From contig PJLO01000001.1 in assembly GCA_003010405.1 (NCBI GenBank), forward strand, positions 97,029 to 161,028: a stretch of 64,000 nt of DNA. The letters run 5' to 3'. Shown here piece after piece: positions 1-8,208 of the stretch. The stretch comes from Acidobacteriota bacterium (GTDB taxonomy: Bacteria > Acidobacteriota > Terriglobia > Terriglobales > Acidobacteriaceae). How positions within the stretch are numbered: the stretch's first letter is position 1; each line of letters opens with the position of its first letter. The notes below the pieces were generated by a model that saw only the letters and a program-made list of their open reading frames with translations, was not told where the DNA came from and did not search any database. The position numbers and the translations under genes were made by a program.

Positions 1-108
1 GCTTGCGATTCGCCATTTTTCGGTAAAGCGGGTACAGTTCAGGAGTTTTGGATACAAGTTCGATATGGGCCGGGTTGTTCCGGCGGTTCTGAGCGGTGCC
101 CAGAGACA
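1..108. other. Left window edge, no gene recognised
   Basis: This stretch lies beyond the stop codon of the IS5-group transposase. I see no convincing reading frame. The left terminal inverted repeat of the outer insertion sequence should lie here, but I could not pair it confidently with the opposite end. Confidence 0.4.
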
Positions 109-620
109 CTACGCCGCCGAGGTGGACAGCAATCTGCCGCGCGAGACGAACAGGTTGCTCAAGGCGCACAGCGTAAAGACCTGATTGGCGTTCTTCTTGA
201 TGCCTCGGTAGCGGACCTTCATGTAGCCGAACTTCAGCTTGATCACCGCAAAGACATGCTCTACCTTCGATCGTACTTGCGACTTGGTGCGGTTCTTCGC
301 ACGCTGCACTTCGTCGATGTGGTCTTTGTAGCGGTATTGTTTGTTGGTCATGTCCTGCGCCCGTGGCGCGACTTCATGGATTGCTTCTGTCTGTCCGCGA
401 TAGGCTTGATCGCCCCAGACCTTCGTTTCCTCGCCATGCAGCAACTCCGGCAGCACCGTGCAATCGGCGACGTTGGCTGCCGTCACTACCGCCGAGTGGA
501 TGATCTTCATCTTACTGTCCACCCCAACGTGCGCTTTCATGCCGAAGTACCACTGCTTTCCTTTCCGCGTTTGGTGCATCTGCGGATCGCGCTTCCGGTC
601 GCGGTTCTTGGTCGAACTAG
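109..620 (-). pseudogene. IS5-group transposase, C-terminal part (interrupted)
   Basis: This is the C-terminal half of a DDE transposase of the classical IS5 group. Visible signatures are MHQTRKGKQWYFGMKAHVG, the second catalytic Asp in VWGDQAYRG, and the catalytic Glu in VEHVFAVIKLKFGYMKVRY. The reading frame is open from the insertion point at 620 to the stop at 109-111. The first catalytic Asp (IVDAT) is on the other side of the inner IS, so neither half can be active alone. The Met within the half is internal to the original protein and is not a true start. Confidence 0.9.
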
Positions 621-664
621 GAGCGTGTTCACACTAACGAGTAATTTTCTGATATTGTGAGTAG

Positions 665-1422
665 GTGGAGATCAGCGAAGCGCAGTACCGTCACATTGAG
701 GCCTGTTTGCCGCGCCAACGCGGCAATGTGAGCATGACGAACCTTGCGGTATTGAACGCGATTTTGTATGTAGCTGAACACGGGTGCAAGTGGCGCGGAC
801 TTCCCAAGCGTTTCGGCAACTGGCACACCATTTACACCCGCATGAACCGCTGGTCCAAGAGCGGAGTGCTGGATACAGTCTTCGAGACATTGCAACGTGA
901 GCAGATCGTGCGCATCCGCATCGAGTCCGTATCCTTGGACTCGACCATCGTCAAAGTTCATCCCGACGGCACCGGCGCGTTAAAAAAAACGGCCCCCAAG
1001 CCATCGGTAAATCCCGCGGCGGATGGACCACCAAGATTCATATGGTTGCCGCGAATGCTCGAACGGCCATAACTTTCGCGCTCTCGCCCGGACAGGCCTC
1101 CGACGCCAAGAAGGGACGCGAGCTTCTGGGCGGCATCGGACCGCTGCCCGCGCCCGTGTACCTGCTCATGGATCGCGCCTACGAAGACAATGAAACCCGT
1201 CAACTGGCGCTGGATTTCGGCTTTATTCCGGTAGTTCCGCCGAAAAGCAACCGCTTGGAGCCGTGGCAGTATGACAAAGCTATGTACCGCAGGCGCAACG
1301 AGGTTGAACGGCTCTTCAGGCGGCTCAAGGGATTCCGCCGTATCTTCTCCCGCTTCGACAAACTCGACGTTGTCTTCCTTGCGTTCCTCAACTTCGCCCT
1401 AATCGTCGAAGTCCTTCGATAG
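665..1422 (+). CDS. IS427-type transposase (orfA/orfB, -1 frameshift)
   Basis: Two overlapping frames together make a full DDE transposase. OrfA runs from a GTG at 665 to 1072 and orfB is open to 1422. A -1 slip at eight A's (982-989) turns ALKK-TAPKPS into ALKK-NGPQAIGKSRGG, the usual joining motif of this family. Catalytic residues are the Asp in VSLDSTIVKVH (orfA), the Asp in LMDRAYEDNET and the Glu in RNEVERLFRRLKGF (orfB). The protein is about 250 residues, normal for IS427-like enzymes. It is the only gene of the inner IS. The ATG-like start given to orfB alone (1042) is probably not used. Confidence 0.9.
980..990 (+). other. Programmed -1 frameshift site (A8 run)
   Basis: The orfA frame reads TTA AAA AAA ACG. 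An uninterrupted run of eight A's at 982-989 allows tandem slippage by -1 into the orfB frame. The product then continues with family-conserved residues, which argues for programmed slippage and against a sequencing error. Confidence 0.8.
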
Positions 1423-1435
1423 TGTTAACACGCCC

Positions 1436-1889
1436 TAGGAGCGTGAATAATGGTCGCATCGACAATGGTGCCGGTGGCGATCTTGATGCCACGGTTTTGC
1501 AAATGAAGGTTGACCGTCTCCAGCATGGCTCCGCCAAGGTTGTGTTGTTCGAGAAGGTGGCGGAACTTGCAGACGGTAGTTTCGTCGGGTACAGGTTCGT
1601 TGCCAAGATCGATCCCGGCGAAGCCCCGCATCAGCGGCGAGTCGTACAACGCTTCTTCCACCGCTGGATCGGAGAGGTTGAACCACTGCTGAAGAAAGTA
1701 GATTCGCAGCATACGCTCGATACCCACAGGACGGCGTCCGTTGCCCGCCTTCGGATAATGCGGCTCCACTAGCGCACAGAGATCGCGCCACGGAACCACC
1801 TGTTCCATCTCTTCCAGAAACAACGCACGCTTCGTCTTCTTCGTGTACCGCTCGAACCCCGTCGTCATCGCCAGTGTCTGCTGCTTCAT
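1436..1889 (-). pseudogene. IS5-group transposase, N-terminal part (interrupted)
   Basis: This is the N-terminal half of the outer IS5 transposase. It begins MKQQTLAMTTGFERYTKKTK at the ATG at 1889; a further in-frame ATG (1898) and a GTG (1922) lie upstream. It contains the DUF772-type N-terminal domain (EPHYPKAGNGRRPVGIERML, YFLQQWFNLSDPAVEEAL) and the first catalytic Asp in IVDATIIHAP. The original frame is cut at 1436-1438, inside the target duplication of the inner IS. After that point translation would run a few residues into the inner element and stop. Confidence 0.9.
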
Positions 1890-1952
1890 CTTATCCATAG
1901 TCGCTGGATTAACTTTACACACTGGCCCTGTGGAATGCAGAGAAGGACTTAA

Positions 1953-2747
1953 TCAGAGTTTCCTTAAGAGGGTCTTCATCGCGGATGATAAGAGTAATAA
2001 CCTGTCCCTGGTCTTGGCGGCTTTCCTGATCAGTGCCTTCTGTTCGCGCACCTGCTGTTCGTAATCACGAACGAGGCTGTCCTTTGTGACTTGTCGCCGT
2101 GGGTGAGAGCATTTGCCAGTTTCTTGCTGCTTGGCGACGCGCTTAGCCACAAGGTTACGAGCTGCGCGCAACCGTGATCCCCGTAGCTCTCCGCGTTCGT
2201 ATGCCTCCGACAACGCAAGCTGCATGCTGTGGGATGTACCTGCAGCAATTTCGACGGCTACAGTCACTGGCAGTCGTTCAGCCTCGACTGCTGCTACCAG
2301 AGAATCCTCGCCATGTTCAATGAGTCGCACCACGCCATAGATGTAAGTACGATGAAAGCCAATCTTCTCGGCTATCTCATCGGACGTATATCCACGCGCC
2401 CGGAGTGCTCGTATTTCGCGGAGCAGTCCTAATTTCGACGGAGGCTGGCGTGCAATATTCTCGACTAAACTCATGAGGTACTGATCGTCAAGTGACGCAT
2501 CAATAACGATTGCTGGTATAGAGAATTCTCCCAACTTAACGAATGCCTCAAGGCGTCCCTGGCCGCAGACGAGATCGTAGCTAGTTCCGTCAGGAGCCGG
2601 CTCTCTTTTCGAAACAGTTATTGGGCGCTTCAAGCCCAATGCGGCAATGCTGGTTACGATCGCTTCAAATCGCAGTTTATTCCGGGATCGAGGGTTGACG
2701 ACCCGGATCTCCGAGATAGGAATGTGCACGATCTCCTGGTTATTCAT
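1953..2747 (-). CDS. ParB/RepB-like partition protein, probably 3'-truncated
   Basis: The N-terminal ParB-like nuclease fold spans about residues 5-95, with the motif VCGQGRLEAFVKLGE and a SLVENIARQPPS segment. A helix-turn-helix follows at about 115-140 (YTSDEIAEKIGFHRTYIYGVVRL). The rest is a charged helical RepB-type region. The start ATG overlaps the recombinase stop as ATGA, so the two are co-translated. Such proteins in mobile elements probably act in DNA binding or in stabilising the element. The protein ends abruptly in AMKTLLRKL about 25 bp from the IS5 coding region, where relatives as I recall them continue. The IS probably removed the last tens of residues. Confidence 0.85.
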   Translation of the reverse strand: MNNQEIVHIPISEIRVVNPRSRNKLRFEAIVTSIAALGLKRPITVSKREPAPDGTSYDLVCGQGRLEAFVKLGEFSIPAIVIDASLDDQYLMSLVENIARQPPSKLGLLREIRALRARGYTSDEIAEKIGFHRTYIYGVVRLIEHGEDSLVAAVEAERLPVTVAVEIAAGTSHSMQLALSEAYERGELRGSRLRAARNLVAKRVAKQQETGKCSHPRRQVTKDSLVRDYEQQVREQKALIRKAAKTRDRLLLLSSAMKTLLRKL

Positions 2748-4303
2748 GCTGCCTCTTCAACTTGTGTACGTCGCGCCAGCGAAAAGAAAAAACTAAGGTT
2801 TTCGAACCGATATACATCAAGCACCGCGGCATTTTCAGGCGCGAGACGGAGCTTCCGATCAAGGACGTCCAACGTTGGAAATAGGTAATAATCCAAAATG
2901 CTTTCATTGTCGGGTAGGAGACGTACCCCCACCGTTATGTCTGGATTCAGGGATCTTTCCAGTCGCAACAGCCAACGACAGCTTCCCGTATAGCTCTCGC
3001 GACATCTCGCAACAATGATCGATGCCGTGAAGTCGCGATTTACGGTCAATATGCCGGAGCTCTCATCTTCTTCAATTCGCGCACCCAACGATCTCAGTTC
3101 CTGTTGCACCGAGTGGCAGATCGCACGGTGTCGCTTGCGGAGTTGCCGGTTAACCTCTATGTAGCGAAAATCCCGAGAAGGTGTATATCCAACGAGCCCG
3201 TAAGCACGCATTAGGCCGCCGAAGCGTGATCGGTAACACGCGGGCGAAGGCATGTCTTCGGCTTCGTAAATCAGAATGCCGGAGAGCGTTCCTTCACGCT
3301 CGTACAGCTCGCGCAATCGTGTTAGCAGCTCTTCGTCGGAGAGGTGACGATGGCGACTCTCCAGCAACGCCGAGGCAGCGGTGAACTGTTCAATCGAGAT
3401 AATCGGTGTAAAGGCATCGTTGCGTCGGATCCACATCTCCGGAGGATTTCGAACACGCTTTTGTTTCAGTTTGAATGACGTGCGGTTGAATACGTTGGCA
3501 CCTATATATTTAGGGTTCTTTAGGATTTGTTGAATTGTTCCGCGCGTCCACTCCCGGTCAAAGTCGGTTCGGACTTTACGTCCGTTGAGTACATCCGCGA
3601 TCTGCTGTTCCGTTCTATTCTCCTTAATAAAGAGGTTATAAATTTCCTTCACGATCGCGATTTCGTCTTCAGGCCCCGGCACGAGAATCACCCTGTCGGT
3701 CTGGAGACTTTTCCTTTGCCCGCGTGCGAGCAGAGCCTTCGGGCTTCGATCTTGGTCGATGAGTTGTCTCCGCAATCCGTAGCCGGCAACGCCGCCCTGT
3801 CGAAATCCAAGCTCGATCAGGTGCCCCTGGCCGTGGAACACTTTTACCGACAATTCGCGGCTGTACTCTCCGGCCATGACGCGCTTCACCGTTTTCAGCA
3901 CAGCTGCCGACATGCTGCCGTCATTTTCGAACTGCTCAGCACAGTAGTGAACCTTCACGTTACAACGACGACACACGAATTCGTAGTACGCACTTTCGTC
4001 CGCATCTTGAAAGCGCCCCCACCGGCTGACGTCGTAAACAAGTACCATGTCGAAGTCATTCTGCCCGGTCTCGATGTCGCGCAATAGAGCGCGCAATCCC
4101 TGACGCCCTTCCAGATTCAACCCTGTTTTTCCGTCGTCTGCGTAAGTGCGAACAATCTCAATGCCGCGCGAATCGGCATAGCGTCGAATGACCTCAGACT
4201 GATTCTCTGTGGAGTATCGTTGGTGCTCGGTCGACATACGCACGTACTGAGCAGCACGGAGAGCACGGGCGAGAGATGTTACGGGCGGCTTATCCACGCG
4301 CAC
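2744..4303 (-). CDS. Large serine recombinase (resolvase/recombinase family)
   Basis: The 519-aa protein has an N-terminal resolvase domain (about residues 18-165) with the catalytic-Ser motif AQYVRMSTEHQRYSTENQ and the conserved YDVSRWGR. A recombinase domain follows (about 190-300; the family motif VAGYGLRRQLID, then the helical stretch IAIVKEIYNLFIKENRTEQQ). No clear zinc ribbon is seen; the C-terminal half is helical and family-specific. It would catalyse site-specific integration or excision through a Ser-DNA link. The start is GTG at 4303. The gene sits between a zinc-finger protein 12 bp upstream and an overlapping ParB-like gene, a recurrent three-gene set. It is likely the mobility enzyme of this segment. 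Confidence 0.93.
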   Translation of the reverse strand: MRVDKPPVTSLARALRAAQYVRMSTEHQRYSTENQSEVIRRYADSRGIEIVRTYADDGKTGLNLEGRQGLRALLRDIETGQNDFDMVLVYDVSRWGRFQDADESAYYEFVCRRCNVKVHYCAEQFENDGSMSAAVLKTVKRVMAGEYSRELSVKVFHGQGHLIELGFRQGGVAGYGLRRQLIDQDRSPKALLARGQRKSLQTDRVILVPGPEDEIAIVKEIYNLFIKENRTEQQIADVLNGRKVRTDFDREWTRGTIQQILKNPKYIGANVFNRTSFKLKQKRVRNPPEMWIRRNDAFTPIISIEQFTAASALLESRHRHLSDEELLTRLRELYEREGTLSGILIYEAEDMPSPACYRSRFGGLMRAYGLVGYTPSRDFRYIEVNRQLRKRHRAICHSVQQELRSLGARIEEDESSGILTVNRDFTASIIVARCRESYTGSCRWLLRLERSLNPDITVGVRLLPDNESILDYYLFPTLDVLDRKLRLAPENAAVLDVYRFENLSFFFSLARRTQVEEAA

Positions 4304-4315
4304 TCCGAAGGATTT

Positions 4316-4774
4316 TCAAGACCAAACATCGACCACCCGGCCACGGTAACCGCACCAAGCACAGAAAGAGAACCTCGGAAAGATCGTTTCGAGTGATCGA
4401 TCCAGCATCACTGGCACAGACGATCGCGGCGAAACGGCGGTAGAGCCAGCCTTGGCGGCATGCGATCCTGCTATGCTGTTCCACGCCGCCATTGTGCCTT
4501 TCGCGATCGCGGGAAGGGAACCCTGATCTGTCACGCGGACCCGGTGGTTGTTCCTTAGACGGTACTCTCGTTGTCGATCGCGATGATCTTCTTTCCCCTC
4601 GGGACTTTGCTGGTAACGACGATTGGCGAGGCGTCGCTGCTCCCGACGCGCAAGAAGGCGACATCTCGGATTGCAGTAGCGGTGGCCGCGGTCACAGCGA
4701 GAACAAATGCAGAACAGTGCCCCACACCAGGAGCAGTTACGCTCCCTGAGGGCAACGGTTCGATCGATCGTCAT
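4316..4774 (-). CDS. Cys-rich zinc-finger-like protein of the recombinase module
   Basis: This 152-aa basic protein has a Cys cluster near residues 14-38 (CSWCGALFCICSRCDRGHRYC, then CRLLARREQRRLANRRYQQS), arranged like a zinc-binding treble-clef or ribbon. An Arg-rich helix follows and there is a second CAWCGYRGR pair near the C-terminus. The basic helix suggests nucleic-acid binding. It is the first gene of the three-gene unit and ends 12 bp before the recombinase. From memory the same pattern of Cys cluster plus ANRRYQ(R/Q)S occurs upstream of similar recombinases in other bacteria. Its role is unknown; a directionality or accessory factor is only a guess. Confidence 0.7.
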   Translation of the reverse strand: MTIDRTVALRERNCSWCGALFCICSRCDRGHRYCNPRCRLLARREQRRLANRRYQQSPEGKEDHRDRQREYRLRNNHRVRVTDQGSLPAIAKGTMAAWNSIAGSHAAKAGSTAVSPRSSVPVMLDRSLETIFPRFSFCAWCGYRGRVVDVWS

Positions 4775-4895
4775 CTGGTTTGGCTCGCAGGCCGCAATCG
4801 GGCCATTCGAACGTCTGCTAACGTCGCCTTTTGGATTCCCAATACGGCGAACCGATATTCGTCAACTCAGATGTCACTGCCCAACCATAACGGAA

Positions 4896-6164
4896 CTAGC
4901 GCACCCGAAATGCCGGCGCCATGAGTTCTTGTTCCCTGGAGGGGATCTTCAGCTTATTCGCGATCTTGGGCCATTGCTTCACAATCGTCCGATGGCGTTC
5001 GATGGTTTCTTTGGCCGCTGCGAGACCGACGCGAAAATACTTGGCGACCGAGAGCGCGAGGTCGAGGTCCAAAGCATTATCGGCTTCACTGATATTCAGC
5101 TTCAGCCCCTGGGCATCGAGGACAGGATTCACGTCGTACGCCTCGGACAATCGCCAGCCTTTTCCGGGGACGAGAATGAAGCCATGGTTGCGAAGGTGAT
5201 CGTCGGCATTGGAGACTAGAATGTTAAATACGATCCGGGACCACAGCTCCCGTAGATCAGCACCCGTCTGGGCTCCGCGGTCGATCAGCACCCGGGCGAT
5301 CTCGAGGTAGCTTGCTCCCGTCGAGGCATCGTCGCCATCATTGTGCCCCGTGAGCGTCATCGCCGACGCGAAGTGAAGGCGGCGACCCACAGCGGTGCGA
5401 TCAAATCGTTTTACCAAGTACGTGTGATGCGGATTCGCAAACCTGCGGGCCAAAGCCTCAGGCACACGCAGGCCGCAACCGCGAGCGAGCGTCTGTACCA
5501 CCAACTCCCATCCGCCGACGTCGATTTGGTCGCGCACACTGGGAAATTTGGCAATCCACAAGTGTCCTGCAGGATCGACCACGCTGGCTTTGGGGCGGGC
5601 GCCACCAAGCGAGCCTCCAGGAGCAATCAGCATGCGCAGCCAGTCTTCGGCTTCAGGCGCAGTGTTTTCTTCATCCCGCTCCAACGCCAAGCTGGCAGCT
5701 TCGAGTTCCCGAAGCTGAATGAACGGAGGTGCTGCCCGATCATGCCGATTATCCAGAAAATCTCCGGCATCATCCCGTCGAAAACGCAGTGCTCCGACAC
5801 GATAGAGATCGTGGACTCCCAGCAGATAGTCCGATTCGTGGAGTCGGACGGTTTTGCTGATCTGCCCCGCCCTCTGCTCACGCTCCAGTCGCCGACGCAT
5901 CAGCATGCGTCCCCAGCGATCCGGACTGGCATCCGCAAAGACGCCGAAGATCTCGCTTCCCTGGGGAGGATATTGTGGGCCGGGAAAGAGCACGATCCGG
6001 GGATCGAGATAGAGTCCGGTGAGTGCAGAATGGCCGAGCGAGTCAGCATCAAACTCGAACTCGAACAGTTCCCGTCCCGTCGTCCGCCTCGCGTGCAGGA
6101 AGCCGAGGCGGAGAGGGGGCGTTAAACCATCCCAGTCGGCATACACTGCGATCCGGATGGTCAT
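4896..6164 (-). CDS. hipA: HipA-like Ser/Thr kinase toxin
   Basis: The 422-aa protein from the ATG at 6164 fits HipA (about 440 aa). The N-terminal HipA domain contains [12 protein letters not shown] and [10 protein letters not shown]. The kinase lobe has the Gly/Ser-rich loop [14 protein letters not shown], an ATP-Lys in LWIAKFPS, the catalytic loop [16 protein letters not shown] and the metal-binding Asp in SEAYDVNPV. All catalytic residues appear present. HipA kinases phosphorylate a tRNA synthetase (GltX in E. coli) and cause growth arrest; the target here is unknown. The ATG overlaps the hipB stop as ATGA, giving the normal antitoxin-toxin order. The open frame extends upstream to 6242, but that part lies within hipB. 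Confidence 0.92.
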   Translation of the reverse strand: MTIRIAVYADWDGLTPPLRLGFLHARRTTGRELFEFEFDADSLGHSALTGLYLDPRIVLFPGPQYPPQGSEIFGVFADASPDRWGRMLMRRRLEREQRAGQISKTVRLHESDYLLGVHDLYRVGALRFRRDDAGDFLDNRHDRAAPPFIQLRELEAASLALERDEENTAPEAEDWLRMLIAPGGSLGGARPKASVVDPAGHLWIAKFPSVRDQIDVGGWELVVQTLARGCGLRVPEALARRFANPHHTYLVKRFDRTAVGRRLHFASAMTLTGHNDGDDASTGASYLEIARVLIDRGAQTGADLRELWSRIVFNILVSNADDHLRNHGFILVPGKGWRLSEAYDVNPVLDAQGLKLNISEADNALDLDLALSVAKYFRVGLAAAKETIERHRTIVKQWPKIANKLKIPSREQELMAPAFRVR

Positions 6165-6649
6165 CGTTTCTCTTTCACCGGGGGTGGGGCGATCAGATCG
6201 GCTAGCGCTTCCGAAGACGAGAAACCGCTTTCTTCGACCCAACTCTGAGCTTCATCGCTGGAGCGGACGCCCTCTCGTTTCGTCGACAGTTCGGCAGCCG
6301 CTTTGGCCGTCTCCCGAGTGCCTTTTTGGGCGGCAAAGGTCTTGGGCGCAGTCATGCGCGGCGCCGGCAGCCTGGTGTCCTGCAACTCGCGACCAATAAT
6401 GTCCTGCTGAGCGAGGAGATCCAGGTCCTGATCAAGGCCGAGCACTTGCAAGACGGACAGATACGCACCTATGGTCACCCCCGCTCCGCCGCGCTCCAAC
6501 CGACGAAGGGTTAGCGCAGTCATCCCCGCCCGCTGTGCCACCTGAATGGCGGACAGTTTCCGGCGCAGGCGCGCGAGGCGTAACCGTTCACCAAACTGGC
6601 GCAAGCGCTCGCTAGTGGCGGGAAGCAAGGGTGCCGTCGTCTTTGCCAT
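6161..6649 (-). CDS. hipB: HipB-like HTH antitoxin with C-terminal extension
   Basis: The 162-aa protein has an XRE/HipB helix-turn-helix at about residues 15-70 ([20 protein letters not shown], then [20 protein letters not shown]). A roughly 90-aa Ala/Lys-rich tail follows that is longer than in E. coli HipB (88 aa). It should bind HipA and repress its own promoter. The start is the ATG at 6649, because a TATAAT (minus strand, plus 6657-6662) ends 7 nt before it, which implies a leaderless mRNA. An upstream ATG at 6700 would give a hydrophobic 17-residue extension lacking a ribosome site and running through the operator. Confidence 0.87.
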   Translation of the reverse strand: MAKTTAPLLPATSERLRQFGERLRLARLRRKLSAIQVAQRAGMTALTLRRLERGGAGVTIGAYLSVLQVLGLDQDLDLLAQQDIIGRELQDTRLPAPRMTAPKTFAAQKGTRETAKAAAELSTKREGVRSSDEAQSWVEESGFSSSEALADLIAPPPVKEKR

Positions 6650-6650
6650 A

Positions 6651-6695
6651 GTTATTATTATAACCTTTGTTTTCAAGAAACGATACAATAATAAC
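6651..6695 (-). promoter_or_regulatory. hipBA promoter with inverted-repeat operator
   Basis: GTTATTATT at 6651-6659 and AATAATAAC at 6687-6695 form a perfect 9-bp inverted repeat. A third ATAATAATGA copy lies at 6706. The left arm overlaps the TATAAT -10 (6657-6662, minus strand). This is the usual place for HipB autorepression; the binding itself is inferred. Confidence 0.6.
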
Positions 6696-6867
6696 ATCAT
6701 GGATCATAATAATGACGGGCCAGACACTGTCTTCTCAGCGGTTCCCTGCGCTCACAGATACGTCCGCGAGATGTAGTATCAGCAGCTACGGAGAAAGATC
6801 TCCGAAGATTTGGATCCAGCCGTCCGACCCAGCTTGAAGATGGTGCCAGCCGATGAGTATATGAAGT

Positions 6868-6889
6868 TTACGCTAACATTACGCTAACA
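6868..6889. repeat. Tandem 11-bp direct repeat near the att site
   Basis: TTACGCTAACA occurs twice back to back (6868-6878 and 6879-6889), about 95 bp from the tRNA-Cys fragment. Short direct repeats like this are often recombinase arm sites, but that is inference. The rest of the non-coding interval 6777-7152 holds a short open stretch ending at 6885 with no start codon, and the att site listed separately. Confidence 0.5.
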
Positions 6890-6984
6890 AAACCCCTCAA
6901 AACCGGCCTAAAAACTAAGGTTCCCCCAACGAAATCGCCCAAGGAATTCAATAACTTAGCTTTGTCTACTTAACACCTTTTTAA

Positions 6985-7030
6985 TCTGCAAAACCTTTAT
7001 TCGGCGGTTCGATTCCGCCTCGCGCCTCCA
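6985..7030 (+). other. tRNA-Cys 3' fragment, putative attachment site (attL/R)
   Basis: The segment reads as the 3' half of a tRNA. It has the anticodon loop CTGCAAA (6986-6992, anticodon GCA for Cys), a 5-nt variable region, T-stem GGCGG (7003-7007), loop TTCGATT, CCGCC (7015-7019), acceptor strand TCGCGCC (7020-7026), discriminator T and CCA (7028-7030). U73 is typical of tRNA-Cys. The 5' half is absent: the bases before the anticodon loop cannot pair with ACCTT and no GGCGCGA acceptor start is seen upstream. Islands that integrate into tRNA genes leave such 3' copies, so this marks the right border of the accessory segment. Confidence 0.8.
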
Positions 7031-7152
7031 GACTTCTTTCAGTACTTCACTTGTTTTCGATCTGCTGCATTGAGCAGGCCTTTGCACGACACTGAACCCA
7101 GTTAAAAAGCCTGCGCAATGTACAGCGACGATGATGTACATTCATCGTGGCG

Positions 7153-8031
7153 ATGGAACGACTGAACTACAATCATCTTCTCTACTTCTACACGGTCGCA
7201 CGCGAGGGTTCGGTGGCTCGTGCCGGCATCCGGCTGGGGCTGAAACAGCCTACCGTTAGCTCTCAGATTCACGCCATGGAAGCGACCTTCGGGTGCAAGC
7301 TTTTCGAACGTGTCGGTCGCGGTTTGCGCGTCACGCCAACCGGGGAAACTGTCTTTCGTTACGCGGAGAGCATTTTTGCCATAGGCGAAGAGCTAGTGTC
7401 GGTGCTTGACGGTCGTGCCGGGGATATTCCGAAGCTGGCCGTGGGCGTGAGTTCGTCGCTGCCGCCTGCGCTGGTGTCGCGTCTGGTGCATGCTGTTTTC
7501 GCGCTGAATCCCAGGCCAATGCTTACTGTTGTTGAAGGCGCTCCGGAGAAGTTTGCCCTGCAATTGGCATCAAACTCTCTGCAATTCGCATTGGCGGACG
7601 CGCAGCCGGGAAACCGCGCCTTGGGAAAAATGCATTGCCGGGTGCTGCTGGAGTGTGGCGTGGAAGTGTTTGCCCCTGAAGTCCTGAGTCGCAAAGTGCG
7701 CAGGGAATTTCCCGCTCGGCTGGCTGGCGCGCCTGTGCTGATGCCTTCGAGTGGCGCGCTGTGCCGCGAGGTGGAGAACTGGCTGAAATCCCGCAAGCTG
7801 AAGCCGGAAATATTGGCGAAAACGCCGCATCCGGAGACCCACGCGGCCTCGGCTGGCGCGGCGATTTTCGCGCCTTCGTTGTTGCGTGAATCGCTAAAGA
7901 AACACCACGGTCTATTGCCTGCTGGTGAGTTGGAAGGCTCGCGCTGGCGCGTGTTCGCGGTGACCGCAGAGAAGGGCACCCGGTGTCCCGGCCTGGATGC
8001 CGTGATAGACGCGGCCAGTGAACTGCACTGA
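7153..8031 (+). CDS. LysR-family regulator, NhaR-like
   Basis: The 292-aa protein has the LysR winged helix-turn-helix in the first 60 residues (LNYNHLLYFYTVAREGSVAR, LKQPTVSSQIHAMEATFG). GRGLRVTPTGETVFRYAESIF follows, closely resembling NhaR of Enterobacteria, whose role is Na+ and stress response. The effector domain occupies the rest. The start chosen is the ATG at 7153; a GTG at 7147 is the alternative, and neither has a clear ribosome site. It is the first chromosomal gene after the tRNA fragment and lies upstream of the trp leader in the same orientation. A role in trp control is possible but nothing in the sequence shows it. Confidence 0.82.
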   Translation: MERLNYNHLLYFYTVAREGSVARAGIRLGLKQPTVSSQIHAMEATFGCKLFERVGRGLRVTPTGETVFRYAESIFAIGEELVSVLDGRAGDIPKLAVGVSSSLPPALVSRLVHAVFALNPRPMLTVVEGAPEKFALQLASNSLQFALADAQPGNRALGKMHCRVLLECGVEVFAPEVLSRKVRREFPARLAGAPVLMPSSGALCREVENWLKSRKLKPEILAKTPHPETHAASAGAAIFAPSLLRESLKKHHGLLPAGELEGSRWRVFAVTAEKGTRCPGLDAVIDAASELH

Positions 8032-8172
8032 ATAATTTCATAATGTGGCGCCTTGGATTTTGGGTCACACTCGCTTTTGCCAATGATGAAGATTTCGGAT
8101 TGGGAATTGCCTTGCGGAAGCGCGCAAAATCGATACTTACCAATGAACTTTGCATGACTCCGCAGTTTTCGT

Positions 8173-8202
8173 TTGACGCGCGCATTGTATTCGTCGTAGT
8201 CT
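8173..8202 (+). promoter_or_regulatory. Putative trp leader promoter
   Basis: TTGACG (8173-8178) and TAGTCT (8197-8202) are separated by 18 bp. The predicted start at about 8209 coincides with the GTG of the leader ORF. The -10 is weak, but the layout matches the pheL promoter (TTGACA-18-TAGAGT), which raises confidence. Confidence 0.4.
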
Positions 8203-8208
8203 GATGCC

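Larger units (their letters stand above)
621..1435 (+). mobile_element. IS427-like (IS5 family) insertion sequence, 815 bp
   Basis: The ends are inverted repeats: GAGCGTGTTCACACTA at 621-636 and, on the other strand, GGGCGTGTTAACACTA from 1435 to 1420 (14 of 16 identical). The element is flanked by TAG at 618-620 and 1436-1438, a 3-bp target duplication; CTAG on both sides is an alternative reading. It encodes one transposase made by frameshifting. Length, ends and coding scheme fit the IS427 subgroup of IS5. It interrupts the older IS5 transposase exactly, and both ends are intact, so it may still be mobile. Confidence 0.93.
109..1922 (-). mobile_element. IS5-group insertion sequence, split by a second IS
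   Basis: The transposase of an IS5-group element reads leftwards in two parts, 1889 to 1436 and 620 to 109. They are separated by a complete foreign IS at 621-1435. Removing the inner element with one copy of its 3-bp target duplication joins the parts in frame across IIHAP-SSTKNRDRK. The outer element is therefore older and was intact before the hit. Only the coding span is given here, because the outer terminal repeats could not be fixed. A GGGCC-type match near 67 and 1928 is too weak to call. Confidence 0.85.

Noticed and set aside
67..1928. GGGCC-type terminal repeats of the outer IS5
   Set aside because: Only five terminal bases match and no target duplication is seen, so the true ends remain undefined.
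6777..6887. C-terminal remnant of an integrase gene next to the att site
   Set aside because: A start-less frame ends at 6885-6887, but it is only about 36 codons and shows no tyrosine- or serine-recombinase motif.
7153..8031. LysR gene as dedicated trp activator (TrpI-like)
   Set aside because: The sequence is closer to NhaR than to TrpI and there is no evidence beyond proximity.
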